A stretch of DNA of 64,000 nucleotides from Pontibacterium sp964228735 (GTDB lineage Bacteria > Pseudomonadota > Gammaproteobacteria > Pseudomonadales > Balneatricaceae): the NCBI RefSeq assembly GCF_964228735.1, contig NZ_CAXRBQ010000075.1:1-64000 (forward strand), in the 5' to 3' direction. The first letter of the stretch is position 1, and every line of letters begins with the position of its first letter. This document shows positions 49,072-58,923 of the stretch, one piece after another. The translations under genes were made by a program, and so were the position numbers. The notes beneath the pieces are model-generated. The model was not told where the DNA came from. It made no database searches and was given only the letters and a program-made list of their open reading frames with translations.

Positions 49072-50228
49072 CAAAGTACGCCCCTTGACTGTAACAGGTG
49101 CACTACGGCATCAGCCGCTTTTTCGTCTGCATCCATATTCAGCTGTTCGTGGATCTGTGCAAAACGTGTAGCCAAATGTGAACGATAGGCATCATCCTGT
49201 AACGCTTTCAGGATCGCCGGCCCAAGTACATCGGGCGTTACATCGTCCTGCAGGATTTCCGGCACCAAAGACTCATCCGCCAATAGGTTAGGTAAAGAGA
49301 TAAAACGACTCTTCACCATGCGGGAATAGATCGAATAGGTCAGCCCGGCCATTTTATAAGCTACAACCATGGGCTTTTGCAGCAGTGTTGCTTCCAGGGT
49401 AGCCGTGCCGGAGGCGATCAGTATCGCATCGGAGATCGCCATCACTTCGCGGGAATTTTTCATCACCAGCTGTACGTTAAGCTCGCCAAACTTCTCATTA
49501 ATCAACTGGTGCAGCTGATCGTGCCGATGCTCGTTGGCGGCAGGAATCACAAAACGCACATTGTTGACACGTTCGGACAACCAACGCGCGGTTTCCAGAA
49601 ACGGCTCGGACAGATACTTCAATTCACTACCACGGCTGCCAGGCAATATCGCAATGATCGTTTCCCCGTCTTTAACGGCAAAACGCTTGCGTGCCTCTGC
49701 GACATTCACGCCTGCTGGAATCTTGGTGGCGAGCGGGTGCCCCACAAATGCCACACTTTGCTGTGTAGGTGCGTAGTGCTGGGCTTCGAACGGGAACAGG
49801 CTTAACACAAGATCAGTGGTTTTCTTGATCTTGTAGATACGTTTTTGCTTCCACGCCCAGACCGATGGACTGACGTAATGGACCGTGGGAATACCTGCCT
49901 CCTTAAGCCAACCTTCAAGCTTAAGGTTAAAATCCGGTGCATCAACACCCACAAATAGATCTGGAGGATCAGCGAGAAAGTGATCTCTTAGCTTGCGACG
50001 GACTTCCAGCAGTTCACGCAACCGGCTTAACACTTCTACCAGCCCCATCACTGAAAGGCGCTCCATCGGAACATGTGACTGACAACCTGCAGCCAGCATC
50101 AGCTCACCACCAATACCCTCAAACTCAGCGTCAGGAAAACGTTTTTTCAGTGCCTTGATCAGTCCGGAGCCTAGGATGTCGCCGGAAGCCTCTCCGGCAA
50201 CAATGCCGATACGAAGTGGTTTAGACAC
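49071..50228 (-). CDS. lpxB: Lipid-A-disaccharide synthase
   Basis: LpxB joins UDP-diacylglucosamine and lipid X to form the lipid A disaccharide at the inner membrane. The 385-residue GT-B enzyme has GIVAGEASGDILGSGL, YVSPSVWAWKQKRIYKI, LFPFEAQHY, LPGSRGSELKYL and ASGTATLEATLLQKPMVVAY. It starts with GTG, 10 bp after lpxA. The gene belongs to the lpxD-fabZ-lpxA-lpxB-rnhB-dnaE operon. Confidence 0.97.
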   Translation of the reverse strand: MSKPLRIGIVAGEASGDILGSGLIKALKKRFPDAEFEGIGGELMLAAGCQSHVPMERLSVMGLVEVLSRLRELLEVRRKLRDHFLADPPDLFVGVDAPDFNLKLEGWLKEAGIPTVHYVSPSVWAWKQKRIYKIKKTTDLVLSLFPFEAQHYAPTQQSVAFVGHPLATKIPAGVNVAEARKRFAVKDGETIIAILPGSRGSELKYLSEPFLETARWLSERVNNVRFVIPAANEHRHDQLHQLINEKFGELNVQLVMKNSREVMAISDAILIASGTATLEATLLQKPMVVAYKMAGLTYSIYSRMVKSRFISLPNLLADESLVPEILQDDVTPDVLGPAILKALQDDAYRSHLATRFAQIHEQLNMDADEKAADAVVHLLQSRGVL

Positions 50229-50237
50229 GGCAGTACC

Positions 50238-51008
50238 CTAACGGATAATGCCGCGTGGAGAATTTTCTAGGAAGGTAATCAGCGGAGTAACTTCTGGCGT
50301 TTTCAACGCCATCTCCTTGAGAGAGTCCAAGGCCTGATCGACCGTTAGTTTTTGACGGTAAATCACTTTATAGGCGCGACGCAGATCGCGCAGGGCGTCT
50401 GCCGAATAACCACGGCGTTTGAGCCCCTCGACATTTATACCATGGGGCTTCGCGGGGTTACCGGTGGCCATCACATAATCCGGCACATCTTTCAGCACTA
50501 CTGTCCCGGCACCACACATAACGTGCGAACCGATATGACAGAACTGATGGACCGCAGTAAAGCCACCCAAAATCGCCCAATCACCGACATGCACATGCCC
50601 GGCAACTGCCACGTTATTTGCCATGATAACGTTATCGCCGACTACGCAGTCATGGGCTACATGTGCATTGGCCATAAACAGGTTATGGCTACCGATGATC
50701 GTTTCGCCCTTATCCTGAACGGTGCCCCGATGAATAGTGACACCTTCCCGGATTGTATTGTTATCACCGATCACCAGCGTAGTTGGCTCTCCGGCGTACT
50801 TCTTGTCCTGGCAGTCCTCGCCCACGGAAGCGAACTGGAAAATGCGGTTATTTTTTCCGATTGTAGTCGGTCCCTTAATGACTACATGCGGACCAATAAC
50901 CGTTCCAGCACCGATCTCCACATTCGGCCCCACAATACTCCAGGGGCCTACCTCGACATCATCAGCAACCTTTGCAGACGGATCGATAATGGCACGGGCG
51001 TCAATCAA
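50238..51008 (-). CDS. lpxA: UDP-N-acetylglucosamine acyltransferase
   Basis: LpxA carries out the first acylation of lipid A synthesis. The 256-residue trimer-forming protein has left-handed hexapeptide repeats (IIDPSAKVADDVEVGPWSIV and onward), the catalytic His region ANAHVAHDCVVGD and a C-terminal helical domain. The start is TTG at 51008, preceded by AGGAAGG. It begins 3 bp after fabZ. Confidence 0.96.
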   Translation of the reverse strand: MIDARAIIDPSAKVADDVEVGPWSIVGPNVEIGAGTVIGPHVVIKGPTTIGKNNRIFQFASVGEDCQDKKYAGEPTTLVIGDNNTIREGVTIHRGTVQDKGETIIGSHNLFMANAHVAHDCVVGDNVIMANNVAVAGHVHVGDWAILGGFTAVHQFCHIGSHVMCGAGTVVLKDVPDYVMATGNPAKPHGINVEGLKRRGYSADALRDLRRAYKVIYRQKLTVDQALDSLKEMALKTPEVTPLITFLENSPRGIIR

Positions 51009-51010
51009 AA

Positions 51011-51448
51011 TCAGACCTTCCTATCAGCACAGAGAATGGTGGCGGAGCTTACCATGTCGCCCTCAACCGTTGCTTGCACATCAAACTTCCAGATACCACG
51101 GCGTTCGGAAATCACCTTAGCTTCCAGTTTCAACTGGTCACCAGGCACTACTGGACGCTTGAAGCGCAGTTTGTCAGAGCCTACAAAGTAATAGATTGAC
51201 CCATCCTGCGGCTTCTTGTCCATAGTTTTAAAGCCCAGAATACCTGCAGCCTGCGCCATCGCTTCCACGATCAAGACACCAGGCATTACCGGGTGATCCG
51301 GAAAGTGACCATTAAAGAACGGCTCGTTCACTGTCACATTTTTAATCGCAACGATGGAATCACCTTTCTCCAGCTCCAATACCCGATCAACCAACAGAAA
51401 CGGGTATCGATGTGGCAAGTATTCGCGTATTTCGTTCACATCCATCAT
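51011..51448 (-). CDS. fabZ: 3-hydroxyacyl-ACP dehydratase
   Basis: FabZ removes water from 3-hydroxyacyl-ACP in fatty acid elongation and competes with LpxA for substrate. The 145-residue hot-dog protein has LPHRYPFLLVDRVLEL, NEPFFNGHFPDHPVMPGVLIVEAMAQ and the catalytic His and Glu therein. Either of two adjacent ATG codons may be the start. It follows lpxD after 6 bp. Confidence 0.96.
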   Translation of the reverse strand: MMDVNEIREYLPHRYPFLLVDRVLELEKGDSIVAIKNVTVNEPFFNGHFPDHPVMPGVLIVEAMAQAAGILGFKTMDKKPQDGSIYYFVGSDKLRFKRPVVPGDQLKLEAKVISERRGIWKFDVQATVEGDMVSSATILCADRKV

Positions 51449-51454
51449 TGTCGC

Positions 51455-52495
51455 TTAACCTTTAGACCTATCAAGTTTTTCTTCCAGAGATTTTAATCGT
51501 TTGGCAAGTTCATCTAACTGACGAAACCTCACCACACTCCGCTTCCATTGTTTATGGGGCATCAAACCGGTTCCTGACGAATAGGCCCCCGCCTTTGCGA
51601 CAGACTTCGAAACCAGCGACATCGCCGTTATATGGGTACCATCTGCGATATCCAGATGTCCGGTGATGCCTACGCCGCCTGCTACCGTGCAGCGGGCGCC
51701 GATTTTAGTACTTCCGGCAACTGCAGTACATCCTGCAATTGCACTATCTTCACCGATATTCACGTTGTGAGCGATCTGAATCTGATTATCGAGTTTGACG
51801 CCATCGGCAATAACCGTATCCGCAAGCGCTCCACGATCAATCGTAGTACCGGCACCAACTTCTACATTCGCCCCAATGCTCACACCGCCCAATTGACTGA
51901 TCTTGACCCACTTCCCCTTATCCGGGGCAAAGCCAAAGCCATCAGCGCCAATTACTGCTCCACTGTGAATAAGTGAGTGGGCGCCCACCTTAATATCATC
52001 ATACAGTGTTACGTTGGCGTTAATTCGCACGCCTTTGTCAATATGGCAGCGCGCACCCACAACTGTATTTGGACCGAGATAGGCGCCATCACCAATAACA
52101 CTCTCGGCACCCACCACCACATTCGCACAGAGCTGGGCGGATTCAGAGACTTTTGCACTGGGATCTATCTGAACGCCATCCGCGGTTCCGGCTTTAAACA
52201 CGCCCTGGCGTTCAAAATACCGACTTACCGTGGCATAACCCAGATATGGATTGCTCATAACCAATGCAGAACAAGGCGCGCTATCGGCATGCTCCTGCGC
52301 TACCAGTACCGCACTGGCCTGCGTGTTACACAGGCTATCGAGATATCGAGGGTTGGCAAAAAAAGAAAGCTGCCCGTATACCGCATCATCCAGCGTTGCC
52401 AGTCCTTCAACCACGCAGGCAGGATCTCCCCTCAGCTCGGCACCGAGAAGTTTTGCTAACTCATCAAGACGGAAGGAACGGTCTGTCGTAGACAT
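51455..52495 (-). CDS. lpxD: UDP-3-O-(3-hydroxyacyl)glucosamine N-acyltransferase
   Basis: LpxD performs the third step of lipid A synthesis. The 346-residue protein has the N-terminal uridine-binding domain (about 1-105, LSFFANPRYLDSL), a long hexapeptide-repeat beta helix and the catalytic His region QIAHNVNIGED. A C-terminal helix (VVRFRQLDELAKRLKSLEE) follows. The ATG overlaps the TAA of skp (TAATG), so the two are coupled. Confidence 0.96.
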   Translation of the reverse strand: MSTTDRSFRLDELAKLLGAELRGDPACVVEGLATLDDAVYGQLSFFANPRYLDSLCNTQASAVLVAQEHADSAPCSALVMSNPYLGYATVSRYFERQGVFKAGTADGVQIDPSAKVSESAQLCANVVVGAESVIGDGAYLGPNTVVGARCHIDKGVRINANVTLYDDIKVGAHSLIHSGAVIGADGFGFAPDKGKWVKISQLGGVSIGANVEVGAGTTIDRGALADTVIADGVKLDNQIQIAHNVNIGEDSAIAGCTAVAGSTKIGARCTVAGGVGITGHLDIADGTHITAMSLVSKSVAKAGAYSSGTGLMPHKQWKRSVVRFRQLDELAKRLKSLEEKLDRSKG

Positions 52496-52992
52496 TACTG
52501 CTTGTTCAGAAGTTCCACGACTTTAGCGGTAATATCCAACTCAGGCTTAGCGTAGGAGATAGCCGAGCGACTCAGAATAATATCGTAGCCTTCCTGCTGA
52601 ATAAGATCGTTCACCACCTTATCCACTTTTGGTCGCATCTCGTTCATAAACGCTTGCTGGCGCTGCAGACCTTCCTGTTGCATCTCTTTACCACGACGCT
52701 GGTACTCAGCAAATGCTTTCTTAAACTGTTCCTGAAGCTGCTCAAGCTGCTCAGGCGACGCAAGTCCACGGTTGGCCTCCAGTTTTTCCTTCGCAGCTTT
52801 AGCCTGCTTCTCCAGATCAAGAAGATGTGCCTGCTTATCCGCCAGCTCTTCCTTTAAGCCAGCATCAAACTGTTTCGCCGCTTCAGTTGCGCGCAGAGCC
52901 TGCATCGCATCCAGCACAACAACCTTTTCCGCCATCACTTGGCCACTTAGCATCACAGCCAGAAGAAATCCTGCAAATTTAATCGGTTTCAT
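52495..52992 (-). CDS. skp: Periplasmic chaperone Skp (OmpH)
   Basis: Skp holds unfolded outer-membrane proteins on their way to the Bam complex. The 165-residue protein has a signal peptide (about residues 1-21, ending QVMA), then a beta region and a long coiled-coil tentacle (about 45-120, rich in Lys/Glu/Gln). It lies between bamA and lpxD, the normal order. Confidence 0.94.
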   Translation of the reverse strand: MKPIKFAGFLLAVMLSGQVMAEKVVVLDAMQALRATEAAKQFDAGLKEELADKQAHLLDLEKQAKAAKEKLEANRGLASPEQLEQLQEQFKKAFAEYQRRGKEMQQEGLQRQQAFMNEMRPKVDKVVNDLIQQEGYDIILSRSAISYAKPELDITAKVVELLNKQ

Positions 52993-53001
52993 ATCCTCTC
53001 C

Positions 53002-55326
53002 TTAGAACGTGCGGCCAAATGAAAACTGGAAGAACTCGGTCTCGTCACCACTCTCTTCATTAAGCGGGGTTGCTAACACAAATGTCAGCGGCCCCATCGG
53101 GGTAATCCAGCTGAAAGCGAGGCCTGTGGAGTAACGAATTTCATCAAACTCGATACCTTCTTCACAGTTTGTCGCCGAGGCACCACAGCTGGTATCAAAC
53201 ACGTTACCTGCATCTACAAACAAAGACGTACGAGTACTGTTGCCTTCCGCGAACGGCGTTGGCACGATCAGTTCCAGGCCACCTGTCAGCAAGATATTAC
53301 CACCAAACGGATCAGCACTGGCGCCATTGCGTGGCGTATCCTTTGGGCCTAAGGAGTTAGCTTCAAAGCCACGTACAGATCGAATACCGCCTGCATAGAA
53401 GTGTTTAAAGAACGGGTATTGGTTTCCGCCAAGATCATCGGCATAACCAATACGGGTCCAAACCTTGCCAACCCAACGCTCAGATTCTGTCAGTGGTTGA
53501 TACATTCGCAACGAGTAACGCGCTTTGTAATAGGTCAGGTCACTTCCCGGAAGACCAAGTTCCAGGGAAGCATTTTGCACATAGCCATCGGTCGGGAAGA
53601 TACCGCGGTTCAGGTGATTATCGCTCCAACTGATGTTACCAATCAGACCAAGATAGTCATCGCCTTCATCAGCGATAAAGTCGATAATCTCCTGAGGAGT
53701 CGTGCTGTTCGTCTTGAGGCTGATCTGTTCCAGTGTCGCACCAAAATTCAAACGCTGAAATTCATCGATTGGGTAACCGAAATTCACCCCAGCGCCTAGC
53801 TCATCCGTCTCGTAGGAAGAGACGTCATCTTCATCGAAATCACGCTCACGGTAGTAGAGTTTGTAACCACGACTCACACCATCAACAGTGTAATACGGGT
53901 CGCTACTACTGAAGCGATACTCAGTTGTGGAATCAGAGTTTGTAATACCAAACGCGACCTTACGACCGCTGCCCAGGAAGTTATCCTGTTCCACACTCAA
54001 GCCAAGGATCAGACCTGCCCCCTGAGAGAAACCCACACTTGCAGAAAATGAGCCCGATTGCTGTTCAACTACCGTATACTCGAGATCAACCTGATCGGAC
54101 GTTCCCGGCACCGGGATGGTTTCAACATTTACGGTAGAGAAGAAGCCGGTACGTTCCAGACGAAGCTTTGAAGCATCGATATTTTTAGTCGAAGCAACAC
54201 CTGCTTCCATCTGACGCATTTCGCGGCGAATTACTTCGTCTGATGTGCGGGTATTACCGCGAATAACGATACGTCGCACGTAAGTACGCTTACCCGGGTC
54301 CAGGAAGTAGTTCAGCGTAACCGTGTTGTCGTCATGGATCTCTGGGGATGGCGCTACGTTGGCAAACATATAACCCACGTTACCCAACTTTCGGTTCAGA
54401 GCTTCCTGCGACTTCACCATACGGTTTCGGGAAAAGGTATCACCAGCCTTTACGGTGATTACCTGCATCAGCTCTTCTTCCGGCACCACCATTTCACCGG
54501 CCAGATTAACGTCTCGAACACTGTACTTTTCACCCTCCGTGATGTTCACAGTGATATAAACGTGTTTTTTGTCCGGTGTGATAGAGACTTGGGTGGAGTC
54601 GATGGAAAACTTGATGTAACCCTGATCCATGTAAAAACTACGCAGACGCTCAAGGTCACCTGCCAGCTTTTCACGGGCGTACCGGTCATCATCGGTGTAA
54701 AAAGACCAAAATCCCGGCAACTGCAGCTCGAACTGTTTTTTCAGGGTTTCATCGTCAAACAGCTCATTACCAACAATATTGATGTGCTGGATGCTGGCAA
54801 CTTTGCCCTCCTGGATATCAATATTCAGAGCAACGCGGTTACCCGGAAGGGTCTCGACCTCTGCATCTACCTGGGCACCGTAACGTCCCTGAGCCGCATA
54901 GATGCGTACTAGGTCTTGCTTGATCTGTTCCAACGTGGCCCGCTTGAACACATCACCTTCTTTCAGGCCACCTTGTTTGAGCCCCTCTAGAAGCTGCTCT
55001 TTCTTGAGCGCTTTGTTACCTTCAAGGCGAATCAGTGCGATCGACGGACGCTCACGCAGTTTGAGAATCAGTACGCCATTTTCACGGGCCACTTTCACAT
55101 CGTCAAAGTAACCAGATGCAAATAGCTTACGCACCGCCGATGACAAACGCTGCTCATTAATCTCTTCGCCATTACTAATTGGAAAGTGTCGAAATACCAG
55201 ACCAGGTGCAACCCGTTGCAGTCCCTCTAATCGAATATCGGTTACTTCAAAGGCGCTTTGTGCACTGCTGAACGTGCTTGCCAGAAAGACGATAACTGCG
55301 GCAAACAGCCTGTATCCTTGTTTCAT
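53002..55326 (-). CDS. bamA: Outer membrane protein assembly factor BamA
   Basis: BamA inserts beta-barrel proteins into the outer membrane. The 774-residue protein has a signal peptide (about 1-23), five POTRA domains (about 25-425, starting FEVTDIRLEGLQRV), then the barrel with the VRGF motif in GGIRSVRGFEAN. It closes with a Phe at FFQFSFGRTF, the C-terminal OMP signal. It is downstream of rseP in the conserved order. Confidence 0.97.
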   Translation of the reverse strand: MKQGYRLFAAVIVFLASTFSSAQSAFEVTDIRLEGLQRVAPGLVFRHFPISNGEEINEQRLSSAVRKLFASGYFDDVKVARENGVLILKLRERPSIALIRLEGNKALKKEQLLEGLKQGGLKEGDVFKRATLEQIKQDLVRIYAAQGRYGAQVDAEVETLPGNRVALNIDIQEGKVASIQHINIVGNELFDDETLKKQFELQLPGFWSFYTDDDRYAREKLAGDLERLRSFYMDQGYIKFSIDSTQVSITPDKKHVYITVNITEGEKYSVRDVNLAGEMVVPEEELMQVITVKAGDTFSRNRMVKSQEALNRKLGNVGYMFANVAPSPEIHDDNTVTLNYFLDPGKRTYVRRIVIRGNTRTSDEVIRREMRQMEAGVASTKNIDASKLRLERTGFFSTVNVETIPVPGTSDQVDLEYTVVEQQSGSFSASVGFSQGAGLILGLSVEQDNFLGSGRKVAFGITNSDSTTEYRFSSSDPYYTVDGVSRGYKLYYRERDFDEDDVSSYETDELGAGVNFGYPIDEFQRLNFGATLEQISLKTNSTTPQEIIDFIADEGDDYLGLIGNISWSDNHLNRGIFPTDGYVQNASLELGLPGSDLTYYKARYSLRMYQPLTESERWVGKVWTRIGYADDLGGNQYPFFKHFYAGGIRSVRGFEANSLGPKDTPRNGASADPFGGNILLTGGLELIVPTPFAEGNSTRTSLFVDAGNVFDTSCGASATNCEEGIEFDEIRYSTGLAFSWITPMGPLTFVLATPLNEESGDETEFFQFSFGRTF

Positions 55327-55377
55327 GAAGTACTTCTTTAACAGTAGGTTGGTATTACGGACCCTTCCCGGCCCAAT

Positions 55378-56742
55378 TTAAAGTCGCATGACGTCGTTGA
55401 TGATCGCAACGGTCATCAACGTAAAGATAATTGCCATACCCAAGCGAAGCCCCGCCATCTGAATCCGCTCGCTGACAGGTTTCCCCCTCAGGAGCTCAAC
55501 GGTGTAGTAGAACAGGTGCCCACCATCCAGCATCGGAATCGGCAACAGGTTCAAAACACCCAGACTGATACTGAGATAGGCAAGGAATCCGATAAACGTT
55601 TCCATACCGGACTCCGCTGAAGCACCGGCCACTTTAGCAATGGTAATCGGACCACTCAAGTTTTTTACTGAAATGACGCCTTCCAGCATCTTCCAGATAG
55701 ACTCCAGGATCAGCGTAATCATCTGCCAGGTTTTCTCAACACCTTTACCCAGCGATTCCAGCACCCCAAAGCTAATCACGCGCTGCTGTTCCGGTGGCCA
55801 TTCCACTTCAGCCACGCCCGCACCGATATAGCCGATTGTCGCATCACCGGACTGAAGAACTATAGGGCGCACATTGATGATCAACTCACGACCATCCCGC
55901 TCAACAAGCAACGCCAGGTTCTCGTCCGGCGAGCGCTGCACGTATTCAACCAGCGTGTACCAGTCTCCTATTGGTTCCTTATTGATCTCCAGAATGCGAT
56001 CACCCACCTGCAATCCGGCCTGAGCGGCGACACCGTCATCCAACAAACGACCGATAACAGCAGGCACCTCAGGACTCCAGGCCACCAACCCCAACGCATT
56101 GACCGGTGATTGCGACTCAACATCAAACTTCCAGTTATTCAGCTGGACAACATACTCTTCCGGCAACGTTACACCGGGATATTGCATACGAAGGGTAAGC
56201 CCACCGCTCTCCCCAATGCGCGATGCGAGCAGAAGATTAACTGACTCCCAAGAGAGTGCCTCTTTTCCATCGACAGCGGTAATTTCACCACCAGCGCGCA
56301 CATCAGCCAGTGCAGCAGGGGAACCAGGCACCACATCCATCACCGTTGGCTTTATGGCACTTACGCCATAAACAAACATGAACCAATAGGCCAGTACCGC
56401 AAACAGCAGATTCACCGCCGGCCCGGCAGCAACCACAGCGATTCGCTGCAACACCGGCTTACGGTTAAAGGCTTGGGATTTAAGTGCGTCAGGAACTTCC
56501 CCTTCCCGTTCATCCAGCATACGTACGTAACCGCCCAGGGGAATTGCGGCAAGTACGTATTCGGTGCCACTGCGAGGACTGCGCCAGCGCAATAGCGACC
56601 GCCCGAAACCGATAGAAAAGGTGAGGACTTTTACACCACAGCGACGCGCAACAAAGAAGTGCCCCCACTCGTGAATCGTAACCAGAATACCGAGGGTTAC
56701 CAATGTAGCCAGCAGGGTTTGCAGAAGATCCATAAGCGGCAT
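55378..56742 (-). CDS. rseP: Site-2 protease RseP
   Basis: RseP cuts anti-sigma factors within the inner membrane during the envelope stress response. The 454-residue protein has the zinc motif TIHEWGHFFVARR, two PDZ domains (about 115-300) and the second active-site motif LNLLPIPMLDGGHL. It starts only 4 bp after the cdsA stop; in Pseudomonas dxr lies in this gap. An internal ATG three codons later is a possible start. Confidence 0.96.
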   Translation of the reverse strand: MPLMDLLQTLLATLVTLGILVTIHEWGHFFVARRCGVKVLTFSIGFGRSLLRWRSPRSGTEYVLAAIPLGGYVRMLDEREGEVPDALKSQAFNRKPVLQRIAVVAAGPAVNLLFAVLAYWFMFVYGVSAIKPTVMDVVPGSPAALADVRAGGEITAVDGKEALSWESVNLLLASRIGESGGLTLRMQYPGVTLPEEYVVQLNNWKFDVESQSPVNALGLVAWSPEVPAVIGRLLDDGVAAQAGLQVGDRILEINKEPIGDWYTLVEYVQRSPDENLALLVERDGRELIINVRPIVLQSGDATIGYIGAGVAEVEWPPEQQRVISFGVLESLGKGVEKTWQMITLILESIWKMLEGVISVKNLSGPITIAKVAGASAESGMETFIGFLAYLSISLGVLNLLPIPMLDGGHLFYYTVELLRGKPVSERIQMAGLRLGMAIIFTLMTVAIINDVMRL

Positions 56743-56746
56743 TAAC

Positions 56747-57559
56747 TCAGTTCAGGGTAACGAACTGCACACCCAGCACAAATAATGGGGCGGCAGCGGT
56801 CAGGCTATCCATCCTGTCCAAAATACCACCATGACCCGGCAACAGCTGACTGCTGTCCTTCATGCCCTGGTGGCGTTTAAGCATGCTTTCAAAGAGATCC
56901 CCCAATACAGAGATCATTCCAGTTACTACGCTCAGCAGCACCAGATAGACCAACGATTGACCGTCAAGTTCAAACCAGAGCGCAAAACCAAGCCCTACCA
57001 AGACACAGGAAAGCAAACCACCATACAACCCCTCCCGAGTTTTACCGGGACTCACCGATGGCGCCAGCTTATTTTTACCCAAGGATTTTCCAGCAAAATA
57101 CGCTCCGATATCTGCCGCCCACACCAGCAACAGCAACATCAGGATCAGCTCTGTACTCAACCCCCAGGACTTAAGCTCACCAAACGCGACCCATACAGGC
57201 AGTAGGACTGCGTACCCCATCAGGACACGAACACCCACGGGCGCCCACCCCGACGTACTCGGATATCGGACAACCCAGAAAAGAGCTAATACCCAGAAAA
57301 GCAAGCCAGCCGTCAATAACGTGGTAACCGGAAGCACAGACTCAAACTGATGCAGAAGCACTAAAGCCAGGGCAATAGTGGCAATAAAAAACGCTTTATC
57401 TTTAAGCCCTTTCAACCCGGAAAGTCGTGACCACTCCCAGGCCCCGAGCAGCAATACACCGTCGATAACCAGCAAGAACCAGTCTTTCGGGAAAAGGAAC
57501 AGAACAACCAACGCCAGCGGCGCCAGAACTATGGCAGTAAGAAATCGAGCCTTAAGCAC
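56747..57559 (-). CDS. cdsA: Phosphatidate cytidylyltransferase
   Basis: CdsA makes CDP-diacylglycerol, the precursor of all phospholipids. The 270-residue membrane protein has about seven segments and the signature running from SVSPGKTREGLYGGLLS to SQLLPGHGGILDRMDSL, with Asp ligands in AADIGAYFAGKSLGKNKL and VLGDLFESMLKR. It overlaps uppS by 8 bases. Confidence 0.96.
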   Translation of the reverse strand: MLKARFLTAIVLAPLALVVLFLFPKDWFLLVIDGVLLLGAWEWSRLSGLKGLKDKAFFIATIALALVLLHQFESVLPVTTLLTAGLLFWVLALFWVVRYPSTSGWAPVGVRVLMGYAVLLPVWVAFGELKSWGLSTELILMLLLLVWAADIGAYFAGKSLGKNKLAPSVSPGKTREGLYGGLLSCVLVGLGFALWFELDGQSLVYLVLLSVVTGMISVLGDLFESMLKRHQGMKDSSQLLPGHGGILDRMDSLTAAAPLFVLGVQFVTLN

Positions 57560-58301
57560 CTTTATCCGCCTCTAATTGTTCACTGGTACGTCCAAAGCGA
57601 CGCTCTCGCCCGGTAAAGTCATCGATCGCTTCTATCAAGCGCGCCTTACCAAAGTCAGGCCAGTAACAATCGGCGTAATAAAATTCGGTGTAGGCAAACT
57701 GCCAGATCAGAAAGTTACTGATACGCTGCTCACCCGCTGTACGAATACATAGATCCGGTGAAGGCAGTTCGGCCAGATGCACATAACCACCAAACAACTC
57801 CTCATCAATCTGATCAGGCGTCAGTTCACCATTGACACAACGCTCAGCAATAACTTTTGCGGCGTTCGCGATATCCCAGCGACCACCGTAGTTCGCGGCA
57901 ATATTCAGCTGCAGGCCGGTACAGGATTCTGTAAGAGCCTCAGCAGCAGCAATCTTTTTCTGCAGGGAGGAGCTGAATCGGGTTTTATCACCGATCACAC
58001 GCAAACGGATATTATTCTTGTGCAGTTTTTTCACTTCGCGATCCAGCGCGAACATGAACAACTCCATCAATCCTTTTACTTCAACCGCCGGTCGCTTCCA
58101 GTTTTCAGAACTGAACGCGAACAGGGTCAACGCCTCTACCCCTTGCTCAACACAACCGGTTATTACCTCACGGACAGAATCAACGCCCGCTTTGTGGCCA
58201 GCCAAGCTCGGCAGTCCACGGCTTTTTGCCCAGCGATTGTTACCGTCCATGATAATTGCGATATGTCTGGGTGGCGGATTTATTTTGGAGGAATCGGTCA
58301 T
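57552..58301 (-). CDS. uppS: Undecaprenyl diphosphate synthase
   Basis: UppS builds the C55 lipid carrier from farnesyl diphosphate and isopentenyl diphosphate. The protein of about 249 residues has HIAIIMDGNNRWAKSRG with the catalytic Asp, GHKAGVDSVREV, FAFSSENWKRP and the C-terminal RTAGEQRISNFLIWQFAYTE. ATG 58301 is chosen, since the longer frame from 58349 is unlike other UppS. Its need for isopentenyl diphosphate is notable because the MEP genes usually found here are missing. Confidence 0.96.
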   Translation of the reverse strand: MTDSSKINPPPRHIAIIMDGNNRWAKSRGLPSLAGHKAGVDSVREVITGCVEQGVEALTLFAFSSENWKRPAVEVKGLMELFMFALDREVKKLHKNNIRLRVIGDKTRFSSSLQKKIAAAEALTESCTGLQLNIAANYGGRWDIANAAKVIAERCVNGELTPDQIDEELFGGYVHLAELPSPDLCIRTAGEQRISNFLIWQFAYTEFYYADCYWPDFGKARLIEAIDDFTGRERRFGRTSEQLEADKGA

Positions 58302-58365
58302 AGTCTTATTCGAAAAGGGCAGGTAGCGGGAAACTGCGGGGCGCACCAACGCCCCGCCGAAATCA

Positions 58366-58923
58366 TCAGATTTCCATCAAGTCGGCTTCTTTCTGCTCCA
58401 GCAGCTTATCAACCTGAGCAACATACTTGTCAGTCAGCTTCTGGATCTGATCTTCACCGCGACGCGCTTCGTCTTCGGTCAGCTCTTTTTCCTTCAGCAG
58501 ATCTTTCAGGTCGCCGTTCGCATCACGGCGGATGTTGCGAATCGCGATACGCGCATTCTCTGCTTCTGCACGCGCCTGACGAATGTAACCTTTACGGGTT
58601 TCTTCGGTCAGCGCGGGCATTGGCACACGAATGTTTTCGCCAGCAGTTGCCGGGTTCAGACCCAGGTCAGACTTCATGATCGCTTTCTCGATCACCGGCA
58701 CCATTGGTTTTTCCCAAGGGATGATAGACAGCGTACGTGCATCTTCTACAGAGACGTTTGCTACCTGCTGCAGTGGAACATCAGAGCCGTAGTAAGGCAC
58801 CATGATGGAATCCAGAAGGCTTGGATGCGCACGACCGGTACGAATCTTCTTGAAATTATCTACCAGTGCATCAGCACTCTTCTGCATACGCGTTTCCGCG
58901 TCCTGTGCGATCTCATTCAGCAT
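58366..58923 (-). CDS. frr: Ribosome recycling factor
   Basis: Frr splits the post-termination ribosome with EF-G. The 185-residue protein shows the standard start (MLNEIAQDAETRMQKSADAL), KIRTGRAHPSLLD, VSVEDARTLSIIPWEK and the C-terminal QIQKLTDKYVAQVD. Its ATG lies 11 bases inside the end of pyrH. In E. coli dxr follows frr; here uppS is next after 64 bp. Confidence 0.97.
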   Translation of the reverse strand: MLNEIAQDAETRMQKSADALVDNFKKIRTGRAHPSLLDSIMVPYYGSDVPLQQVANVSVEDARTLSIIPWEKPMVPVIEKAIMKSDLGLNPATAGENIRVPMPALTEETRKGYIRQARAEAENARIAIRNIRRDANGDLKDLLKEKELTEDEARRGEDQIQKLTDKYVAQVDKLLEQKEADLMEI

